Of a DNA stretch of 64,000 nt, positions 1 through 12,455 are shown one piece after another. This DNA is from Piromyces finnis. Lineage: Eukaryota; Neocallimastigomycota; Neocallimastigomycetes; Neocallimastigales; Neocallimastigaceae. Made by a program: the position numbers and the translations under genes. The notes under the pieces are model-generated. The model made no database searches and was not told where the DNA came from. It saw only the letters and a list, made by a program, of their open reading frames with translations. The DNA is taken from positions 117,501-181,500 of the forward strand of contig MCFH01000056.1 of the NCBI GenBank assembly GCA_002104945.1, in the 5' to 3' direction. Every line of letters begins with the position of its first letter. The first letter of the stretch is position 1.

Positions 1-87
<87 letters not shown>
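1..87. repeat. TAA microsatellite
   Basis: Almost uninterrupted TAA trinucleotides with one phase slip near position 51. It lies inside or beyond the first downstream intron of the neighbouring minus-strand gene. Confidence 0.95.
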
Positions 88-127
88 TTTATTTAGTTAT
101 TTTTTTATTAAAAAAAAAAAAATTTAC

Positions 128-1156
128 CCTCCATTATTATTTTGAGAAGAGGCAGAACATTTTTCAAATTGAGAAGTTTCAATGGTGGAAGCTTTTGCTT
201 CAGAAATTGAAAGACAATTATTGGAATACATTCCATTAAAATTTGAATTACTGATTTTCATATTATATAAATTTTGACCATTATATTTTAATAGACTGTC
301 GGTGCAACGGGAATGACCGTAAAAATCCGAATTCTCGATACTAACATTTCCTCCATCGATATGAATACAATTTTCTTTGGTGGTGTCGGGAAATCCTTTA
401 AAAAGGACATTTTTTAGATAAATATTTATATTTGAAGAATTTATTGGATTACTCGTATTATTGGTGGTAAAATGGTCTAATTCAGTAGATTTTTCAACCT
501 CCAAAGTTCCATACAAATTAATATCCTTTAAGGTTACTTTATTACTTTTAGTAAAATATAAATTTCCATAAAATGTTATATTACTAATATCAATCTCTGG
601 TATTGAACTAAATAGTAAATAAATACTAGTATTATTTTTCACTATATCATTATTACTGGCATTTTTCTTCTCTTCAATACTACTAGTATCCTTATCCTTA
701 TTATTTTGGGGGATAAAATTTAAAATTGAGGTATCCTTCGAAGATCCTCGAATGGATAACTTTTTAATATTTTCATTTATTATCGTAATTTCATTTACTA
801 TATTAATTGAAGTATGATCATTTATATGTATTTCTAATTCATCGGATAAATTATAATTATTTATAGTATGGGATAAATCCTCTTCATTATCAATGATTAT
901 AATAGAAGAGGAAGAAACATGATTTATAAAATAACATATTATAAATAAAATATATTTCCATATTTTATTTACAGTCCTTTTTTTTTTTTTTTATCAATAT
1001 ATAAATAGGTATATAGATATAAATAAAATTATAAATGATAATAGTGGGAAAAAAAAATTTAAAAATGACTTTTTAGGGGAAAATATATAAAAAGATAGAT
1101 ATAGATAGGATAGTTATATTTTTTATTTTATTCAAAACTATTTCAATTTACCTCAT
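128..1156 (-). CDS. Secreted beta-helix-like repeat protein, 5' part (two exons, continues off the left edge)
   Basis: Main exon 976-128, minus strand, ends at a GTAAAT splice donor (127-122), so the gene continues to the left. The frame is open up to a stop at 991-993 but has no in-frame ATG. A tiny first exon solves this: ATG AG at 1156-1152 followed by GTAAAT, spliced to the acceptor AG at 978-977, keeps the frame. The protein then begins MRTVNKIWKYILFIICYF, a good signal peptide, followed by an Ile/Asn/Ser-rich region. Residues about 180-284 show short repeats (ITFYGNL, INLYGTL, NVLFKG, NSDFYG, NSNFNG) spaced like right-handed parallel beta-helix coils. Such proteins are usually extracellular or cell-surface adhesion or carbohydrate-active proteins; no catalytic motif is visible here, so no function is assigned. 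The two-exon start is inferred from splice motifs only. Confidence 0.6.
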
Positions 1157-1476
1157 TTCTTTTAATTCTTTATAAAAAAAAAGTTATTTAATTAAATAAT
1201 TAATAAACATTTGATATCCTATAACATTTAATTAATTATAATAAAATAGGTCACTTTAATATCTTTTATTAATTCTATATATATATATTTATTTCTTTTA
1301 TTATTATGACTACACAATAAACTTTTTTTTTTTAAAGTTTTCAGGAAATTTTTTTTTTTTTTATATTTAAAATTATATATAAAATAAAATAAAAAATTTC
1401 TTAAAAAGTAAATGTATTTTATTTTTTTTTTTTTTTTAATTTTTATTTTATTTTCGTATTTTATAAAATTATAAAG

Positions 1477-1477
<1 letters not shown>

Positions 1478-1546
<69 letters not shown>

Positions 1547-1551
1547 TATTA

Positions 1552-1647
<96 letters not shown>

Positions 1648-1671
1648 ATTCTTTTATTTTATTTTATTATA

Positions 1672-1727
<56 letters not shown>
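1478..1727. repeat. TTA microsatellite array
   Basis: Trinucleotide TTA repeats in two main blocks (about 1478-1645 and 1676-1727) with short interruptions. Confidence 0.95.
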
Positions 1728-1728
<1 letters not shown>

Positions 1729-2471
1729 TAAAGGTGAGAGTGGAAATGATTTTTTTTTTATTTAATAAAATTAAATAAAATATTTTAGTATTTCCAAGAT
1801 AACAATAAAAAAGAAAAAACTATATATCCATGTCAAAAAAATTTAAAGTTATTACGATTTTTATTATTCATTAAAAATATATATATATATATAATAAAAA
1901 ATAAAAAAAAAAAAAAAGAGTATGCTAGGTTAGATGTAAAATCGTTAAAAAAACTCCGAAAATTTACAAATTCATTATTGATAGTTGTATCCAAATGGAT
2001 ACAATGTCAATGATAAATTTAATTATATATAAAAGTTTTTTTTTTTTTTTTGACATGAATTATCAATTATCTAATAAAAAATAAAAAAAATTTAAAAGTG
2101 TTCCGTTTTATTATTTTCCTTTCTGTAGTTTTTTCGAAGGATAAAAAAAAAAATTCTCCTTTTTAGGATTATTATTATTAATTTAATAGTTCTCCCTATA
2201 TAAAATAAATTTAAAATATTAAAAGAAGAAATATATATATATTATATATATATATATTTAAATTATCTTTTTAATTTTATTTAATAAGGTGAGATAAATA
2301 ATAAGATTTAAAAAAAAAAATCTAATTTTACTACACCACTCGATCCTTTAATTCATTTTAAGTTTATAAAAAAATTTTTTTATTTAAAGACAGCAAAAAT
2401 TTTTTTTAAAACTATTTAATATTTTAATTGATACTTTATAAATATTAAAAAATAAATTTAAATATAAATGC

Positions 2472-2597
2472 CAAAAAAAAAAAAAGTTGAGGTGGGAAGG
2501 CGGAATATAATGTTTTCTAGGTCATTTTTGAATGACAAAAAAAAAGTTGAGGGGGGGAGGCGGAATATAATGTTTTTTAGGTCATTTCTGAATGGCA
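2472..2597. repeat. Two-copy tandem duplication of about 65 bp
   Basis: Two adjacent copies share the core GGCGGAATATAATGTTTT followed by TAGGTCATTT and TGAATG. The copies differ at a few bases. Each is preceded by a poly-A run and GTTGAGG. Confidence 0.85.
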
Positions 2598-5271
2598 AAA
2601 AAAAAAAAAAATCCCAATTATGCTAGAATATTAAGAATTGTAGGTTGATTTCCAATAATGGGGCTCAACCTTAAATATTGTCAAAAGGGAACAAAATTAG
2701 GATTTTTCTAGGTTACACCTAGCTTTTTTTTTTTTCCAACACATACACTTTTGATTATTACTTTAAATATTTTTGAACATTAATCATTGTTAGCTAATAA
2801 CCAAAAAGTAGGGTTATAATTAAAAGTTCTGCTAATGATCATTAAAATTGAAGATCTTTTTGTGGTTTAATTTGCCAATTTTCAAAAAAGTTTTTTTTTT
2901 TTTCATTCCTTTGAATTATCCTTAGTATTAAAAACTTCATTCTCCCTTCTTCTTCCAACAAGAAGAAACCTAATCTATATTCTTGACATAAATGCTAGAA
3001 TAATTATACATATTAATATATTCATTGAATTATTTAGAATTATCATTAACTAAATCTTTAAATTATAAAAATTATTTAAATTTTAAGGAATTAATCATTG
3101 TGACCTTTAAAAATTTGGAGATCCTTTACAAAAAAGTTTTTTTTTTTTTTTTCATTTCTTTTGAATTATCAATAATATTATTGTTAAAATCTTTTTTTTT
3201 CCTTTTTTTCCAAGAAGGAATTTCTACACACTTGAAATAATTATAAAAAAAAGTATTCATATTCTAAATTACTATTATTTTAAATAAGATAATTTTTTTT
3301 AAATTAATTATTATTATTATTATTATTATCACTATTATTTAGCAAATGTTACCATGATTTTATTCCTAATATCGTTACTATCATCATCATTATTATCGTT
3401 GATGGAACTTTTTTGAATGACTTTTTACCATGATAATTGAATATTTTAATTATTTTTAATTCTATTTAACTATTATAATTACCTGTTATATGTTTTTTTT
3501 TTTTTTTTACATAAAAAAATTATAAATTTAAAAATGTTTTCTCCTCCCTTTCTTATACATGGATATTATTAGAAAAAAAAAATTTTTTTTTTAATCGTTT
3601 AATTTAACCAAGGTTAGCCCTGTTAATCTTTTTTTTTTTCTTTACATATATTAATGATAATAAATTATTCCTCTCTTCCTTTCTATACAACTAATGACTC
3701 ACATTTCCATTTATTTATTAATAATTCTACTATTTAGTAGAAGAAGAAATGTATTCCATTTTAAAAATTTCAAGGGTTGAACAACTTTTATTTCATCAAG
3801 GCTTACACACACAAACATACACATAAAATACTTATAAACCAATGATAATCTAAAGGATGGATTTAATTACATAGTTTTATTTTTTTTCCCTTTTTTTTTT
3901 TTTTTTTTGATATATTAAATTTTTACAAAGTATTAATCTTCTTTTTTTTTTTTTTTTTTTTTTTAAATATTATTTTTTTTTAATTAGGAAAGATAACTTT
4001 TTTTTTTTTACAAGATAGAGTTTTTTTTTTTGTTATAGAATATTAAAAGAATAATTTAATCCTTTTGATTCCTTTTTTTTTTCTTTAATAGGATAGATAG
4101 TAGTGGGATGAATTAAATGAATAAATTATGTTTTTTTTTTCTTTTTTAATAAATAATTATGGATTTTTTTTTTTTTTTTTTTTTGTAAAGAATAATTATA
4201 ATTAAAATTGATTTTTTTTTTTTGTTGTTGTTTTTCTTTTTTTTTTTTTTTTTATATATATATTTCTAGAATTATATTTTCATTGTTACCAATCAATAAT
4301 TTATTCTATATTTTTCTTTTTTCTTTTTTAAAAATCGATAGTCATTTATTTTTTGTTTTTATCGATAACAATATTGGTGTTTAAAAAAAAATAAATAATT
4401 AGATTTTCTTTGTTGTTATTATTTTGATCAAAACTTTTTTTTTTTTTTGAATGCTTAAAGAAATGGTTATTGAGTTTTGGTATGATTTCTTTTGGTATCT
4501 TTTAAACTTTTTTTTTTTTTAAAAAATTACGATATTTCTATTTTGTTTTTTTTGGTTACATATACATTGATTATTGGTATCGTTGTCTTCATTGGCTTTT
4601 TTGACTTTACCTTTTTTTTTCATCCATGATGACAATAGCATTAAATTTTATTAACCTAGTTAACCTTTTTTTTATTTTACAATCATTAATTATTTAATGA
4701 CAATGTTTTTTTTTAACTTAATTTAAAAAAGATAATTTTCAAAAGTTTAGGATAAAATAAAAAATATATAAAAGGGTTTTTTCTTTTTTAATATTCTATT
4801 CTTTTATTTTTTTATCTTTAAATTTTTTTGTAATGACAATTTATAATAAATTAAAATGGGGGTATTTGTCATTACTTTTTTTTAAAATTATTATGGTTTC
4901 TTTTAATTTAAATAGCAAGTATCTTTCTAAAAAATTATAAAAAAAAAAAAGTAATAATAATCCTTTTTTTTTTTTTTTTACTATTACTATTTTTTTTTTA
5001 AAAAAAAAAACTAATTATAATATCTAAAGGGTTTTTTTTATAGGGAATATATAAGATTTTTTTTCCCTAAAACTAATTTATATATAATAGATTAAAACAT
5101 TTTTTTTGTAAAAAATATATCAGAAAAAAATATTAAAAAAATTTTTGTTTATACATAGAGGTTGAAAAAAAAATAAATTAAATATTTTGTTTTTTTTGTA
5201 GAAAAAAAAAAAAAGGGAGGGATAAGGGGTGGGGTATAGTATTATTTTCATAAAGTTATTTTAAAATAACT

Positions 5272-6555
5272 CTAGCGTAAATAAACTAAATAGAGGTAGA
5301 CGGTAGCCATGGAAATAGAAAGAACCATCATTGGGAAGGCTTCAACAAAGAATTTCTTAAAGGAAATCTTGTGACCTTGTTTTTTGGATAATCCAACAGC
5401 AATTACATTTGCACTAGCACCAACAATGGTACCGTTACCACCTAAGCAGGCACCCAAAGATAAAGCCCACCATAATGGAGTTAAATTCATGTGAGAAGCT
5501 TTACCGATTTCCTGAATTAATGGTATCATAGTGGTAACGAATGGAATATTATCGATAAAGGCAGAGGCGAAAGCAGAGACCCATAAAATAGAAAAGGTAG
5601 TTAATACTAAATTACCATTTGTAATATCCAAAACAAAATGAGCCAATTTATCGATAGCACCAACAACCTTTAAACCACCAACTAAGATGAATAATCCAAC
5701 AAAGAAGAGGATGGTACCCCATTCGACTTCACTTAAAATTTCCTCAATATTTTCGTTAGAGATAAGTAAGAGTACGGCGGCACCAGTTAAAGCAATAGTG
5801 GCAGATTCAAAACCAAGTACACCGTGTAAGATGAAAGCGATAAAGACTAAAGCAATGACGGCTAAACTTTTCCATAAAAGGGCCTTATTTTTAATCATTA
5901 ATTTTTCATCCTTTTCCATAATTCTTTCCTTTAATTCCTTGACGGTCTTAAGGTGTTTCTTGTAACGAAGAGTGTAAATGGAGATAGAAACAAGAAGAAT
6001 TAATAATACAATACCACCATTATTGATAATGAAGTCCATAAAAGTGAACTTAACAGCACTACCGATCATAATGTTTGGTGGGTCACCAATAAGAGTAGCA
6101 GTACCACCAACATTAGAAGCGAAAACTTCAGCGATAACAATGTATATTGGGTTAATCATTAATTCATCACAAATATTCAAAGTAATTGGAATGATTAACA
6201 TAATGGTAGTAACATTATCTAATAAAGCGGAAAAGATACCAGTAGTCAATGATAAATAAATCATAATTTTTTTTGGACTACCCTTGGCAATCTTTACCAG
6301 TTTTATAGCAACATATTCAAAAATACCACTTCTCTTGGTGATAAGTACTAATATCATCATACCTACTAATAAACCAAGAGTATTGAAATCAACTTCTTCC
6401 ACTGCTACTTCTTGGTTGACAATCTTTAATAAGATCATTAAACAGGCACCACTTAAGGCGACAACTGTTCTATCAAATGTTTCCAATACAATGAAAACAT
6501 AGGTTAATACAAATATCGCAATTGCTAAAATTAATGAAACTGTTTCGTTGAACAT
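5272..6555 (-). CDS. ArsB/NhaD-superfamily (CitMHS-like) membrane ion transporter, intronless
   Basis: A 427-residue, strongly hydrophobic protein with about 11-12 predicted membrane segments. It carries the family signatures in both halves: LLDNVTT at 111-117 and SNVGGTATLIGDPPNIMIGS at 147-166 in the first half, and FIDNIPFVTT plus LGGNGTIVGASANVIAV in the second. This two-half layout with a DN...T motif in each half is known from bacterial ArsB/NhaD permeases and the eukaryotic P protein. The substrate (arsenite, Na+/H+, or an organic or inorganic anion) cannot be told from sequence. The ATG at 6555 follows an A-rich leader (CAATAAAA) and full length matches the family. The gene has no intron, unlike its neighbours, and is visibly less AT-rich than its surroundings. 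It resembles Firmicutes proteins more than typical fungal ones, which suggests transfer from rumen bacteria; that origin is inference. Confidence 0.88.
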   Translation of the reverse strand: MFNETVSLILAIAIFVLTYVFIVLETFDRTVVALSGACLMILLKIVNQEVAVEEVDFNTLGLLVGMMILVLITKRSGIFEYVAIKLVKIAKGSPKKIMIYLSLTTGIFSALLDNVTTIMLIIPITLNICDELMINPIYIVIAEVFASNVGGTATLIGDPPNIMIGSAVKFTFMDFIINNGGIVLLILLVSISIYTLRYKKHLKTVKELKERIMEKDEKLMIKNKALLWKSLAVIALVFIAFILHGVLGFESATIALTGAAVLLLISNENIEEILSEVEWGTILFFVGLFILVGGLKVVGAIDKLAHFVLDITNGNLVLTTFSILWVSAFASAFIDNIPFVTTMIPLIQEIGKASHMNLTPLWWALSLGACLGGNGTIVGASANVIAVGLSKKQGHKISFKKFFVEAFPMMVLSISMATVYLYLVYLR

Positions 6556-9013
6556 TTTTATTGTTTTTTTTTTTTTTTTTTTTACTTTTTAAAAACTATA
6601 TATAATTTTTTTTGATGATATATATTATTTTTTGACTATATAATTTTTTTTTGATTTCAGAGTGACTGACAAATTTAGGTATATTACACTAAAATTACTA
6701 AATTGTTTATACTATATTTTTTTTTAAAATTACTATATAAGATTCGTTTGGTTGGTTCTTTTAACCTAGTTTTTTTTTATCTTTTCTTTAAGCGTGTTTT
6801 TTTTTTATATTCACAAATTGAATTATTTTTTGTTGTTGTTGTTATTTTTATTAAAATTGTTTTTTTTTTAATAATCTAATTATTATTATTTTTTGATTTT
6901 GATTTGGGATTGATTGAAATTGGGTTGTTGTTTTTTTTTTTTGTAAATAATTATTACAAAAAAAAAAATTTTTTTAATTATAATTAGACTTTTTTTTTTA
7001 AAAATGATGTCAATTTTTTAAAAAATTGAAAATTTTATGCTTCTTTTATACTAAAAAAATTTTTATTTTAAAATTTTTGTTATCAAATATTATGAAATAT
7101 TTTGATTGGTGGTGTAACTGCCATTATGAAATAAACAAAAAAAAATTTTAAAAATGTCAAAAAGTTAAAACTGCCATTTTGTCATTGCTATTGTGTGTGT
7201 GTGTGTGAAAAGGGGATCGACACCTTTTATGTTGTTTTAAAAAGTTTATTTGAAACAAAAGAATCTTTCGATTTATCTAAAAAAAAAAAAGTTCAATGAT
7301 GGATGATGCCATTTTTTAAGGAAGAATGAACCTTAAATGGAATTGATGGTGCAATAAATAAAAGAATAAAAAAAAAAAAAAACGCTAGACTATTTTATTA
7401 ATTCATAAGTTGTAATCTCGTGTGGATTATGCCTATTTTGTCTATTTTGCCTTAGGAAACCTTTTTAAAAAAGGCCATCCTTTATCAATGTATACATTAT
7501 TGTATTAATGTATACAATTTAAAATTTAAAAATAACATCATTTTAATTAAAAATGGTGTCAATGTTTAGGCCTTGATTAAAACTATAAATATCATCCATA
7601 ATATATTATAATTGATTCTATTTATATTATTTCATTTATTATTTCATATATTCAATCTATTTTTTTTTACTTGAAAAAATGTTTATTTTTAAAAGAAAAA
7701 AATAAACAACATCCACTGCTTGCTGTCATCCATGCCATAGTCCTTTTCCACAAAAATAATTCGTCATTTTTTTTTTTTTTTTGCATCGGAGAATGAAAAC
7801 TTTATCATTCTTAAAAAATTTTATTCCTTTTTTTTATAAAAAAATTTTTCATTTTTTATGCCTTTTTTTGATAAAGCAAATGAATGGTGTCACATCATTA
7901 TCAACCTATGAGAAAAGCAATTAAAAACATGTTTCAGTTGTTAATAAAATAGTGTTGGATAGAATTTAATATATGGAATAATATATGATGTAATATAATA
8001 TAAATATAATTTAATATAAGAAGAAATTAATTATAAAATATTAATACTATATTATTAATAAATCATTTATATTGATTTATATTAATTTATATAGGGAATA
8101 AAAAATTAATAAATAAAATAAATGATATCATAAAAAAAAGTAATAAATAAAATTGGAATAAATTAATGAATAATAATTTATGAATAAATTAAATAATATA
8201 TGATGAAATAAATAAAATAAATGATAAAATTGACATTTGAAAAGTTTTTTTTTTTAATAAATAAAAAGATAAAATAAATAATTAAATCATAAAATATAAT
8301 AATAAAATATATAATAATAAATAAAATAATAATAAAATAAAATATAATTAAATTAAATCATAAAATAAAATATATTTATAATAAAATAAAATAGTTTATT
8401 AAAAAAAATCAATTTAAACTAAAATGTCAAACTTTTATTATGACTAATAATTAATAATAATTATTAATAATAAAATTTATTAGGAATAAAAAGAATTTTC
8501 TACCTAAAATTTAGCATATGAAAATTTTTATTAAAAAAAAAAAAAAAAAGTTTAAAGTGCATTTAAATATGCTTTTTTTTTTTATACTATTCTTTTTTGC
8601 GTTAAAAATTTAATTGGCATTTCATTATAAAAAAAACTTTATTTTATATAGAGATCAATTGGAAGGTCTTTTAAAAAAATTAAAAAAAAAAATATCATTT
8701 GTATAGGAAAGAATAGTAAAAGTATAAATCACAAAAAAAAAAAAAAAAAAGAATAAATTATGTTGCATTCTTTTTTTATTTTGTTTATCTATAATAATAA
8801 AATTTAAGATTTAAAAATGAATAAAATTACATTAAAAAAAAAAAGATTAATGAATTAATGATAAATAGTAATAGTATTATCAATAAAAAAAACTAGTGAA
8901 AACTAGTGTAGTATTAAATAATTTTTAGATTTTATTTTTTTTTTTTTAATAAAAAAAAAAAAAAGAATTGACATGATAAATGTCAAAAAATTGAATAGTC
9001 TTATTTCAACTTT
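6556..9013. other. Intergenic AT-rich DNA
   Basis: No gene supported. It holds poly-T runs next to the transporter start (likely its promoter side), a short GT repeat (7193-7207), a near-palindrome around 7485-7520 with two ATGTATACA motifs, and low-complexity AATA-rich sequence around 7970-8420. Confidence 0.7.
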
Positions 9014-12000
9014 TTATTTTTCAATATCGGATTCATTATCGGATTCATTTTCATCATCAATTGGACTATCTGTAATTTCAGGTAAAGATTCAACAGTAGT
9101 AATACTATTTGTTTTGGTAACTGTTATGGTTTTTGTTGTATGAGCAGTGGTGTTGGTAGATTTTGTCATATTAACTTTAGTAGTAGTTGGTGTGGTAGTG
9201 ATGGTAGTAATTGAAACAATAAAATCAAGATTATTATTATTATCGCACTTTCCATAGTCAGATTGACAACCCATACCACAGTAATCTTCTGATGTACCAC
9301 AGAAACCGTATCTTGAACAACAGGTACCTTCTGGACAAATTTTTCCTACATCCATACCACAGGATCCATCAGTAGAAATTGAAAGTTTAGAGGGAACAAT
9401 AGTATCCATAGCATCACACTTTCCATAGTCGGATTGACAACCCATACCACAGTAATCTTTTGATGTACCACAGAAACCGTATCTTGAACAACAGGTACCT
9501 TCTGGACAAATTTTTCCTACATCCATACCACAGGATCCATCAGTAGAAATTGAAAGTTCAGTTGGAATGACATTGAGTTTGGTAGTGGTGGTAGTTGGTT
9601 TGATAGAAGTAATATTAGAATTGACTTTAGTAGAGGTTAAACTAGCTTTAGTCGTTGTAGGTTTTGGTTTAGCAGTCATAGTGGCTGTTGGTTTAGTAGC
9701 AATAGTAGTGGTAGTGATGGCAGTTGGTTTAGTAGATGTTGTGATAGTGGTAGTGATGGTAGTTGGTTTAGTAGATGTTGTGGTAGTGGTAGTAATAGTA
9801 GTTGGTTTAGTAGATGTTGTGGTAGTGGTAGTAATAGTAGTTGGTTTAGTAGATGTTGTGGTAGTGGTAGTAATAGTAGTTGGTTTAGTAGATGTTGTGG
9901 TAGTGGTAGTAATAGTAGTTGGTTTAGTAGATGTTGTGGTAGTGGTAGTAATAGTAGTTGGTTTAGTAGATGTTGTGGTAGTGGTAGTAATAGTAGTTGG
10001 TTTAGTAGATGTTGTGGTAGTGGTAGTAATAGTAGTTGGTTTAGTAGATGTTGTGGTAGTGGTAGTAATAGTAGTTGGTTTAGTAGATGTTGTGGTAGTG
10101 GTAGATATTATAGTGGATTTTGTAAGAGTTTCTTTAGCAGTGTCGGTTGAACATCTTTATGATATATATATGTAAAATTGAATGGGATAAAGTATTAGTT
10201 TGAAATATAAATTTTATTAATTATATATGTATTTTTATAAATAAAAAAATTTTTTTTTTTAGATGAATAAATTTACCCTAAATATTGATTAATTGCACTT
10301 AAAATTTCAAAATCATCCGAATCATTTTCTAATTCCCATAACATGGTTCCGGAAAGTTGATGCTGAAGAACATATTCCATTTTATATTTTATCGTTTCGG
10401 GATCATCATAGGTAATAATTTGTCTTGTTGCTTTATTGTATAAATAGGCACCTTTCACTGAATCATCCCAAAAACGAGTCCAATCTCCTGAGGCTTTTGT
10501 AGCACTAGTTTTTAAGATGTCCTTACGAATATTCTTATATTTCCAATTTCCTGAATAACTATTTTCAACAACACCACAATAATTTGTCCATGGTTCATTA
10601 CTATCTTCTTGATCTCCTTTAGGATTATCCACTTCATGAGGTTGGTATAACCCATTGTTATCAGATGAAGTAGCTATCCAACTTCTACATGTTTTTTTTT
10701 TTTTTTTTTTTTGAATATCCACAGCCATAATTAATATAATAAAGTAAATTATATAGAATAATAAAAAAGATATATATTATAATAAAATAAATTGTATAGA
10801 ATAACAAAGAAAGATATATATAATAAAAGTAAAAAAAAAATATATATATATATATAATAAAAAAAATACATAATAATGAAATATAGATAAATAGATTGAT
10901 ATAATTCAATATATAATATAATATAATATACAACAATATAAAATGTATTTGTTAGTTACAGTTGATTTAAAAAATAAGGGTTAATCATCCTATTGATATA
11001 ATTGTATTTATATATACTATGATTTAACAAAGAAAAAAAAAATTAATCAACTTACTTTCCAAAGGATGGAATACCAACAACAATTTTTTCTACTGGGAAT
11101 TTTGAATCTATCCAATGTTGTACACCAGATGAAAGAGATTCAATTTCACCACCTTTTGGATTAAATAATCCAGAATGATGAGAAGTTACAGAAGAAAAGC
11201 TACCATTTATCTAAAAAAAAAAAGGGGGAAAGGGGTAAATAATTATAATAATATCATGATTTATAATTGAGGAATAAAATCAATTAATAAATATATATAT
11301 ATATATTTCTTTTTTTTTTTTTTTTAACTTATTTACATCATAGCCCATAATATTAATGAAATCAAAATAGTTGGCATAATCAGAAAGATCCGATACTACT
11401 TGTCCATTTTTTTCAAATGGAATAATACTAACAGCAGCAGTAATAAGACTTGTTGATCCAAGTTTTTCACGTAAAACTTTTAAAAGTGTCAAATAATTAT
11501 CGGTATCATTAGCAAGGCTTGGACTGTACCATCATCATTCATCAAAGTTTTTTTTTTTTTTTTTTTTTTTAAAAAAAAGGCATTATTTCAATTTAATTAT
11601 AGTTAATAAAAGTTGATAGGTAATCATTGTAATGGTTTGTAATAATAATAGTTTGTAATAATAAAAGTTGATAGGTAATCATTGTAATGGTTTGTAATAA
11701 TAATAGTTTGTAATAATAAAAGTTGATAGGTAATCATTGTAATGGTTTGTAATAATAATAGTTTGTAATAATAAAAGTTGATAGGTAATCATTGTAATGG
11801 TTTGTAATAATAATAGTTTGTAATAATAAAAGTTGATAGGTAATCATTGTAATGGTTTGTAATAATAATAGTTTGTAATAATAAAAGTTGATAGGTAATC
11901 ATTGTAATGGTTTGTAATAATAATAGTTTGTAATAATAAAAGTTGATAGGTAATCATTGTAATGGTTTGTAATAATAATAGTTTGTAATAATAAAAGTTA

Positions 12001-12024
12001 GTAATAGGAATAATTAATAATAAT

Positions 12025-12056
<32 letters not shown>

Positions 12057-12424
12057 GTATACTATTATTTTTTTTATGTTTTATTTCATTAGTAAGAGTT
12101 ATGTACATACCTATTACATGCACCTTCTCTACCTGGATATTCCCAATCAATATCAATACCATCCAAATTATAGGTGTCTATAAGATTTTTACAACTTTTT
12201 GCAAATTTTTCTATATGTTGTGTGGATGATGTCATGGCGGTAAAATAACGACTACCATACCAACCACCAATGGACATTAAAACTTTAACTTCTTGTTGAT
12301 GAGCAGCTTTTACTACTTCATTTAATAAGGAACCATCATAACCTGTAACTTCATAAGAATTTGGATCAATTAATCCAAAGGCTTGATAAATGAAAAATAG
12401 GCACATATACACATATACATACAC

Positions 12425-12455
<31 letters not shown>

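Larger units (their letters stand above)
1157..5271. other. Intergenic AT-rich DNA
   Basis: Long T and A runs on both strands with no supported gene. It contains the TTA microsatellite near 1480-1727, a short tandem duplication near 2472-2597, and a loosely related repeated stretch (2860-2960 and 3090-3230, both with a T run followed by TTTGAATTATC). A 71-codon frame at 3025-3240 is low-complexity and not supported. Confidence 0.7.

Noticed and set aside
3025-3240. 71-codon plus-strand frame
   Set aside because: Low-complexity T-run translation with no motif, splice signals or homology.
9567-10175. Plus-strand frame of about 200 codons rich in Val, Gly and Asp
   Set aside because: It is the complement of the Thr-rich linker of the chitinase; the repeat periodicity and module continuity belong to the minus strand.
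10685-10936. Minus-strand 83-codon hydrophobic frame
   Set aside because: It lies within chitinase intron 4 and is a Tyr/Ile/Phe-rich translation of AT repeats.
11615-11999. Possible CRISPR-like array
   Set aside because: The unit is repeated head to tail without variable spacers, lies in a eukaryotic intron, and is a plain minisatellite.
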